DNA from: Stenopsyche tienmushanensis
Lineage: Eukaryota; Arthropoda; Insecta; Trichoptera; Stenopsychidae
DNA length: 64,000 bases
Assembly (NCBI GenBank): GCA_008973525.1
Contig: WACJ01000126.1
Location: forward strand, 1 to 64,000
Reading direction: 5' to 3'
Position 1 is the stretch's first letter. Each line of letters begins with the position of its first letter. Shown here in pieces: positions 56,650 to 64,000 of this stretch. The translations under genes were made by a program, and so were the position numbers. The notes under the pieces were generated by a model. The model was not told the origin of the DNA. It saw only the letters and a program-made list of their open reading frames with translations, and did no database searches.

Positions 56650-57340
56650 TAATGTCACAACTCACAATTAATACACAATACACACACAATCTGTGTCAAC
56701 GTCACTCTAGTCATGGGCTCGAGCCACAACAACCTTCGAACGCGAGTTCGCTCCGATGCCACATCTACCGTTTGATGATCTTTCTTAGGGTCGTCAGAGC
56801 AAACGGATCCTTCCTCAGATCAATATGGAGCGTCCTGTTCTACAATATCAAAAACCACCTTCCAGCCTGATGTGAATTTGTGAGCAACCTTATCCTGTTG
56901 AGCAGAGTCTACGCTATAGACTAGGAACACTCATAGGCACACTGTTAATCTTTTTGTCGACCTATCATCGTCGTTGTGAGGACTCCCAGAACGGTTCGGA
57001 CCGGTGAAGATCTCGGTGCCTCGCAGAGTGCAGACAATTCAGCGTCCCCGAGTAAATTTAAGCTTTCCCCGAACTTCCCGGACATGGCTCGTCAAAATCT
57101 CGCCAAGTTCAACTCGATATCGAATATGCAGACCTTGCAATCGTTTCCTCTCACTTTAGAGTCTCACATTTTTGCTCGATCTTCCGAGATTCATCTAGGT
57201 GATCATGATCCATTGTTTTGTATTTTGAGAGCTAGTTGAACTATAGGACCCGATGGAATATCACAGAAGCTCTTAACCCTTTTCGACCACGATCCAAAAC
57301 CTACTAAAAATGGCTTGCGCGATCCATCGATAGAGCTAAA
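56650..57340. other. intergenic stretch without firm features
   Basis: A plus-strand frame at 56976-57239 (KFKLSPNFPDMARQ...) is open but unrecognised. Text near 57245 (GPDGISQKLLTLFD) faintly recalls a reverse-transcriptase start, so more non-LTR debris is possible. Confidence 0.3.
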
Positions 57341-57354
57341 CAGGTGGATATTTT

Positions 57355-57700
57355 ATTCTACGGCGCTTATCCATAAAACCCCGGTAGGGGAGAAGGCAAC
57401 TCTACGCCCGTAGGTAATAGTCGAACCCTTGGGCTAATGTTATAGAGTAGAAGGGTGAAAGCAACCTCATCGGTTGGCTCATCAAACTTAGGTAATTCAG
57501 CTAACATGAGCCTGCACGTCTTACCATGTGTTGTGCACCCATAAAGTGAAACTGCCGATAACAGAAATAGAAGGATTCTGTGCAAAAGTTGACACAACTT
57601 TCTTCAACAGCCTATAGCACACAGAGGAGATCAGCTCTTGCTGCTCGAAACAGCAACCCGTCTCCGTAGCTAGATACTACGAATGACCGAAACCAATACA
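57355..57700 (-). repeat. dispersed repeat U, copy 3
   Basis: Matches 34815-35190 over several blocks: CATAAAACCCCGGTAGGG, GGTAATAGTCGAACCC, GGTTGGCTCATCAAA, AGCTAACATGAG and CGTCTCCGTAGCTAG. Confidence 0.6.
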
Positions 57701-57779
57701 AGTACCATAGGAAAGAAGGAGCCCCTGCAGTCCGTTATCAGCTGTAGCCTCCTTTTAAATGAGATTGGATTCATGGTGG

Positions 57780-58030
57780 TGGTGACCTCGTGGTAGGATT
57801 CCGTATTATTGTATATTTAGTTTGCCCTATTCCCTCCTTTTCCATTGCGCCTTCGGGTGCACGTAATCTAAAGTTGATCTTCCTCGTGGTGACTCGCCTC
57901 CTTTGGAAGGCGCAGGGTAAACGAAGTGGGTGCCTGGAAACTCTGCGCGTAGCATGCCCGAGGATTGAAATACTGATGGAAGACACTCTATGAGGCTAGT
58001 TTGGGGGCACACGGGTCAAACCGCATAGCA
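57780..58030 (-). mobile_element. non-LTR ORF1 (gag-like) relic
   Basis: The minus strand carries YAQSFQAPTSFTLRLPKE, alignable with YAQNFKAPTPFTPRNF just before the zinc knuckle of the 28170-29600 element. The knuckle itself is lost. Together with repeat U it outlines another copy of the same R1-like family with most of ORF2 missing. Confidence 0.55.
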
Positions 58031-58734
58031 GACACTGTCATGAAGAGTCCGAAAAACCAATAAGTCACTGCAAGTAAAGCTCTCAATGATACAGTTATCC
58101 CATATACTTTTACATTTGGGAAATATAATCACCAAAACATACTCGCAAATTTAGACTTTGAACGTTTGAATTATCTGCATGTTTATTATGATATAATTAA
58201 ATTATTTAATAAATGATATAATTATATACCAATATTAATAACGATTACCTCTCAATTTAGTTGTTAATCGTGAGATGTTTCATGTTGCGAGCGTAAACAT
58301 GAGCCATAAGAGGCGAATTCACCCAAGATTTGCGCGCTTTCATTTTGAAGCTAATCTGAACCATCAATAGCGATAGTTTTATACGTTTATATATACCGAT
58401 GTAGCTATTTTCTAAACTACAAAATATTTTATTTTATGCAACGATAATATAGTTAGTTATGTCTAGGTTGCTGCTTTGCTAATTGAAGCAATAAATCTTT
58501 ATCACAACAATCTGGACTAATAAATCCAGATTTGTTCGAAATTATGCAAATGAAATGTTCCAAGCGTCTAAACACGGAGGGTGGAACGTAGATATCTACA
58601 ATTCTAATTTCAAGACATATATTTTCGCCAAAAATTTAACGATATCGACAAGGTCTTGCTGTGCAATCGTTTATATATATATAAAATAAATCTGACCTAT
58701 GTATTAAGACGCTTTAATATGTATTTGAATAAAT
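58031..58734. other. intergenic stretch without recognised features
   Basis: AT-rich, nothing recognised. Confidence 0.4.
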
Positions 58735-59122
58735 ATAATGTGCATGAAATGGCACTGTTAATTTGTGCAGATTCAATTCGCCAGATTAACAGCGATATCT
58801 TCCGTCTCTCTTTAGACGCAATGTGTCAATTTAACAGCGACATCTTCTGTGGCGCTGCGGATACATTACGTTTGAAAGAACGACATCTATTTCTGCTTGC
58901 GCGTGTGCCGTTGTCCATCCGGTTGTGACGTGCAGGAGGTGGGACTCGATTTCTATTCGACACTCGTCCACATCTATCCTTTCGATCGACTCTCATTACA
59001 GCTGGAGAGAATAACGAACCCGTGTGCGAGTGCGGCCATCTTATTCGAGCACGTGGAAGTGAGGCACGGACCGGGAATTCTTTCCCGAGAGCATTCACCA
59101 TATTACATTGGTGTCAGAAGTG
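58735..59122 (+). mobile_element. LTR plus primer site (family L), tip decayed
   Basis: Follows family L from TGAAATGGCACTGTTAATTTG through CAGATTAACAGCGATATCTT, CCGTCTCTCTTTAGACGCAA, a GCTTGCGCGTGTGCCGTTG block and TGACGTGCAGGAGGTGGGA to TTACA, then TTGGTGTCAGAAGTG at 59108-59122. Confidence 0.65.
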
Positions 59123-59219
59123 CTTATATTATATAATACATTCTATTATTCCTACAAAAATAACCGATTAGGTTGTTGATCTATGTATCATAGATTGAGA
59201 TTTCAAAGACCTAATTACA

Positions 59220-59830
59220 AAAACTAATCGAACTCAAAGCACATGGAGTACGCCCAGAAGAACTCGATAAAGCAGGGAATAAACGCGAGTAAAAAAGCTC
59301 GTTGTTTATGCAAGTTATTTGAAGTATCCGGTGTGGAGTGGAAAATTATAGAGCCAAGTTGACAGCTTTGGTATGTAATTAAATGTTGAAGTACGGTTTG
59401 ATCGATCGGAATGGGGCGACCACACATCCTCGCTTTGCTGTTTTATTTTTGTTTTATAAATTTGTACATGAATTAGACTTAAAACATGATGCCGATGAAT
59501 GGCTAGCCTCCGGAGTACGTTTAAATTTTTGTCGAGGCTTTTTAACTCTCCACACCCAAATTTGTCACAAGCGTCTAGCACGACCTGAGCGAATCACTGC
59601 ATTGCCACGGCAACTCGCTGCTCCAAATACCTATAGTTGTTCAGTTGATTAACCGTTAGTTTTGTGCCTTGTACAAGATTCAGATAATTTTCTTCTTTCT
59701 TCGCTTGTTTCATGGCACTCATATCTGGGGTCACCCTTTCGACTATTCGGGAGCACAATATGGAATGTGTGGTCGTCACTAGGAAGAGATAGCATGCTAT
59801 TCCTAACCGCCTGTAGAAATATAGCTCCAA
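59220..59830 (-). other. unclassified coding-like stretch
   Basis: Minus-strand frames at 59830-59594 (hydrophobic LGIACYLFLVTTTHSILCSR, then a charged helix-like part) and 59581-59315 follow one another. The first is preceded by an acceptor-like TTTCTACAG near 59813. I do not recognise either; they could be a degraded gene or element, or chance. Confidence 0.2.
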
Positions 59831-59859
59831 AATTGTTCTGAAAGTTTACTCCTATAAAT

Positions 59860-60335
59860 TTATGTCAGCCTAGATAAGACTACAAAGCAGCTTTTTCTAT
59901 TATTCTACACTGCATAGCGTTTATTATTAGTTGTCTACGATTTTTGTTGTAGAATTTTTTCCTAGACCAGAAACGATGACGGTTCGGCTAGAAAATTGCA
60001 TAGCAAAGATAGAAGTGCTACTATTTAACTCATTGGTAAAGTTGATTTAATGCATTGCTTTTTTTCCATTTGTCAAAGGAAATTTTTAGCTAAAATATGT
60101 GGCTGTGTGTTGTGTAATATATAATAAAAAAGCTTGCTGTTGGTGCAGTGGTTGATTTTTGCTATATATAGACACACATATACATAGTATAGGCGGCGCG
60201 ACGCATACGCGTTGAATGTCTATAATGTATGCGACGGACGCGGATACACTACAAACGATTCTCCCTTTCTAACTGCTGGTTGGAGTTTCACTTTTTGTGA
60301 CGTTTAAACCAATTTATCCTACCGCGCTTATACGT
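59860..60335 (+). repeat. dispersed repeat R4, copy 3 (longest)
   Basis: Shares ordered blocks with 55280-56345 and 5130-5345, including AAAGTTGATTTAATGCATTG, TTTTTAGCTAAAATATG, CTTGCTGTTGGTGCAGTGGT, GGCGGCGCGACGCATACGCG and TTTCACTTTTTGTGACGTTT. No ORF; ends undefined. Confidence 0.6.
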
Positions 60336-62179
60336 GATACAGTTCAAAAATTTACATAATCAACGCTACAAATTGAAGGTGAAATGAAAAACAAATCGAT
60401 ATGAGAAGCCTTGTCTTGATTCATCCTCAGCTACAAGATCCCAAGGAATAGAAGAATGCGATGATTTACTCGCGATCGCATGTGCTCAAATAAGGGCTAC
60501 TGGGCAAATCGAATCTCTGGTTAGGCAGGCGGCCATTTTGATCTCTAAACAGGGTGGTAATCCTTGTCGCGTGAGCCGGGAAACCCCCGATGGAGACTAA
60601 GCGACATTTAGCGTGCCACAGACCTCCATCTATTGAGACACACACGCAGGGCCTTTTAGAGGAAATGCGAGGCCCAGGGAAACTAACATTCTAGAGGCCC
60701 TTCAAAATTTAAAATAAAATTGTAGGTAAAAAATAAAACCCATTCAATTCATTTGGTCGTTCATGACACATTGAAGATAGTTAACTAAACGATCACTCGG
60801 TCTCTGTTACACTCAATCGCAAGATTTATTCGGAAATACCTTTACGAATCTTTTCTTTAAGTAATTCTGCCAGTTTCTTTTAATAATTTGCCTTTAAAAT
60901 TATTTTCTACAATGAAATTGCTTGAAATCGATGTGCAAGTCAAATTAAACTGCTAGAAAGTGCGAACTCTGAACTGCACCCCACCCCAGCGCTTAAGCTT
61001 CTAAACGTACAGCCTCCCTGGGTCTTTTCACTATCGGATCGTAGAAGAGGTCCGCATAGGAGGGCGAGCAAAATGTAAACAACTCACTAATGCATAATGG
61101 AAGATGCACATAAAATTAAAAAATATATATATTAGTAGATATGCTATCGAGAAAATGCGGTGCTTAAATATGTTTATAAGAGGACTGAAAGTTTGGGATT
61201 CCCAGGTTATTGAATGAAATTTTGGGATTCACAAATTGATAATTGGGAATCAAAGGTTGTAACAAATTGAGAACCGGGAGACATTTTTGTGCTATTTTTC
61301 GAATTGTAAAGTGCTGTAACAATCACAAAAAACTTAGTGATAGAAAGCATTAGGAAATACCATAGATTTTGTTTGCAGTCATCCTAATTTCTGTCTTGTA
61401 GTTAATTTTAAATTTCGTTCCGCTTTGCTTTCCCCTATATTTTTGTTAGGTAAGTTAGTTAGTTAAGGCCTTTAATATTGCGACGCCCGGGGTAGTAGAA
61501 CCTCCTGCCTCCCCCTCTGATAGGCCCTACACACACGACATGTATTTATCGATACAATCACTATGCACGCAGCTTTAACCTGCCCTCATTTGTCGATCAA
61601 GTCGAGAGATGCCAGCCGCCGACGATGTACCTTGGACCAGATGCTTTCTTCCGAGTCCCGAGGGAATTCAGCACGATAAATAATGTCGGCATTGATACAT
61701 CACAATCACGCGAAATGCTCGAGTTGTCTCAAATCAAATTATTCACATTACAAAAATATAGCAACCCACATCCAATGTACAAAATGACAAACAGAAATAC
61801 ATTTCATAGAAAGCAATATTTATTTGAAGTGGTTCAGGCAAAACACGCAACTTTCCTCAAATATCGATATAACCTGTATCAAATAATTAAATATGTATGC
61901 CGTTTCCTCTATAAAACACAATGCTCTAATTATATGATTATTTTATGTCAAATCATAACTTTGGGAGTGCCACATTATATTAGGTTAATTGGATAATGCA
62001 GAAATTGTCCCCTCGAGCTTATGAAAATAAGAACACTAAATTCCCAAGTGATATGTTCGTCCAGTACAATGATTTACAGACTTGCTATGCGCATGGGACT
62101 CAATTGTACATAACTGATTCGTGACTGTACTATGGGGACATTTAAGACGACATATTTTCAATATGCACCCAAACACCTC
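60336..62179. other. intergenic stretch without recognised features
   Basis: The frame at 61625-61996 shows no motif. Nothing else recognised. Confidence 0.45.
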
Positions 62180-62360
62180 CATATCACCATTTCAAGAGCA
62201 AAAAAGAAAAACGTACCCGCGTGCAATTATGGTCATTTTGGTGAACAAGCGCCCCGGCTCCACGTTACACTGGTGTCAGAAACGGCGGGTCGTTAAGATG
62301 GTGAGCTATTATGGATGGAAGGTAGATGATATGCATGGGCAAAGGAGGGACGACATTATT
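62180..62360 (+). mobile_element. LTR 3' end, primer site and start of internal region (family L)
   Basis: CCACGTTACA ends at 62269, then TGGTGTCAGAAACGGCGGGT follows. The next 55 bases (GTCGTTAAGATGGTGAGC..., TGGATGGAAGGTAG) align with the bases after the primer site at 9421, so this is a shared internal start. It may be the beginning of an untranslated leader or gag. Confidence 0.6.
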
Positions 62361-63608
62361 TAGTGACATCAGGTTCAATGCACGCTAGCAAACGTACTTT
62401 TTTGTTTGTTTGTATAAAGAGTTGCAAAAAGCATGTAATTTATTAAATTACCTAAATTGAGTCGCTAATCGCTATCTTTGTTTTTCAGGAATTCCAACAC
62501 AAATTTAAAGAATGCATAAAATTGATCCAAACATTTAGATAAGCGATAAATTTCCGTGTTAAGTAGTAAGCGATTATTATCTTCATAATTTTCCAAGCAA
62601 AGTTGAGCAAATAATATTTCATTTAAGGCATTCCTTTTGATTTTATTAACCCGTTCACATGGTTCGTGAGTAAAGCTTATATTTTAAAAAATGGGCAACT
62701 CACTGCGTCGAATACCCAACGAGCATTTAAACGTGTAAGGGTGCCTTTACAGCACGACCAACCGAGTTATGAGTGTATGATGAGATGCAAGATACCCATC
62801 TTTATCTCCAAGTTTGGGCACTGAAAGCGATTATTTTAGGCGACAAAACATTGTCGATAAATAGCCCCCCAATGTTGTGCACACGTCTCAAAATTAATTT
62901 TAAATTAATACATACCCTTTAGCAGTCAAAAGTATCACTTCCAGTCCGCAGAAAAATCAATGCTTATAAAGATGAATTTAAAAAAAACTTAATTTAGCTA
63001 TTAAAACCACTAAAAAAAAAACACAGTCCCCTGACATGGACAACAGTCCTATGTATCGACTTTGCGCTATAATCAAGAGCACATTATTTTAACATCAAAA
63101 TTTCATAAACAATAAGGCGCTTTGCAATATTTGAGACATCGCGTGAAGCTCGCTCTTTTTATTATGATTATTATGCTACAGGCGAAAAGCCTCCATAAAA
63201 CGTGGCTCCATTTTTATGCGAACGCTATCAGAGGCTCGCATCTAGCGTTCCAGGATATTACGTCGCATTCTCACGACGTTTCAAACATAACTACTAATTC
63301 TAAACGTTGAAAACAATTTGAAAGTTTTGATAAGGAATTCCAGGCGGCTCATGTCAAGGTATGCCAAGCTCCGGGTATCACCGGAAGAATCTCAATTAAG
63401 ACATTGTGCAAAAATTCAAACTGGGTCATTTTATAAATTTTGGCACGTAAGAATCCTAGCTAAATATTATTACATCAATCGTAAAATTTTGGTTTATGGC
63501 TTTAAGTTTGCGAACTTTGTCCATTAAAACGTACAATTAAATATTTATACTTGCGTCAATGACGTCGTCGATTTGTTTGACGAACAATTTATAATTAATT
63601 TGGATATA
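62361..63608. other. intergenic stretch; a short repeat shared with 2.55 kb
   Basis: Positions 62735-62756 (ACGTGTAAGGGTGCCTTTAC, AGCACGACC) resemble 2548-2573. Otherwise nothing recognised. Confidence 0.4.
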
Positions 63609-63787
63609 CAGTCAACCCTCCTATAGCGTCCACTTAGTTTGTGTCGCCTTATACGAAAGCAACGGCTAAAATACGCAAGGGAAATGCCCCCTCGCGCAAC
63701 AAACAAACAAGTAGATTTTTTATTTGGATTGGGTGCCTAGCCTTTTATAGCATGGTCCCTATTACGACGCTATAGAAGGGTTAACTT
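63609..63787. mobile_element. pogo/Tigger-like MITE (family G), copy 3
   Basis: Preceded by TA; starts CAGTCAACCCTCCTATAGCG and ends near GACGCTATAGAAGGGTTAAC. The interior has GGGTGCCTAGCC and ATGGTCCCTAT like the other two copies. The right end has drifted. Confidence 0.75.
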
Positions 63788-64000
63788 TTTGTATAATTGG
63801 CTTTATATTTAATTTTTTTACAAAACGTCTTTAGATCCCGTTCTTGTGCGATTGTGATTTGATATAAATTATCACCCTACATCTTGAATAACCCCCAGTT
63901 GGCCTACATTCATAAAAAGAGAGATTCGTTATCACGGACTATTCATTAGCTGAAGTAAAATCGAGTGATATTCAATTTTGATGAAACAGTGATAAGCCAC

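Noticed and set aside
1..64000. tRNA genes, rRNA, CRISPR arrays, bacterial operon signals
   Set aside because: No cloverleaf-like sequence with A/B boxes was noticed. The tRNA-like text is only the short primer-site complement. Spliced genes make this eukaryotic nuclear DNA.

Overview
This is a piece of an animal nuclear genome, almost certainly an insect. It has split genes with GT-AG introns, AT-rich non-coding DNA, a divergent single-exon ionotropic receptor of the arthropod chemosensory type, and heavy loads of mariner, R1/jockey-like non-LTR, LTR and miniature elements. The order cannot be fixed from the sequence. I saw no tRNA, rRNA or CRISPR array.

Layout. Positions 1140-18956 (+) hold the last seven coding exons of a FAM20C-type secretory-pathway protein kinase; its 5' exons lie left of the window, and a 12.3-kb intron full of element debris splits the visible part. 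Positions 19.7-40.8 kb are gene-poor and repeat-rich, with two MITE families, LTR pieces, an R1-like non-LTR relic, Helitron-like ends and a complete mariner (31678-32962) whose transposase is broken by one frameshift. A single-exon ionotropic receptor gene lies at 40962-42683 (+). STUB1/CHIP, the Hsp70/Hsp90 co-chaperone E3 ligase, is complete in seven exons at 45405-48587 (+); its U-box is split by an intron carrying a deleted mariner with both inverted repeats. A GC-rich minus-strand exon at 53271-54140 encodes the C-terminal part of a two-pass membrane protein with a proline-rich tail, and a possible upstream exon is at 56494-56646. The rest, to 64 kb, is intergenic repeat debris.

The genes have no evident shared pathway. 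The most unusual material is in the repeats. One LTR family carries, at ten sites, a primer-binding-site sequence matching the 3' end of tRNA-Leu, with no gag-pol ORF recognised beside any of them. Two copies are closed by an inverted copy of the LTR tip, so they look like TIR elements built from an LTR and its primer site. Other notable structures are MITEs with nested palindromes, perfect short hairpins, inverted non-LTR junctions, and GC-rich unique islands in the FAM20 intron that may be regulatory.
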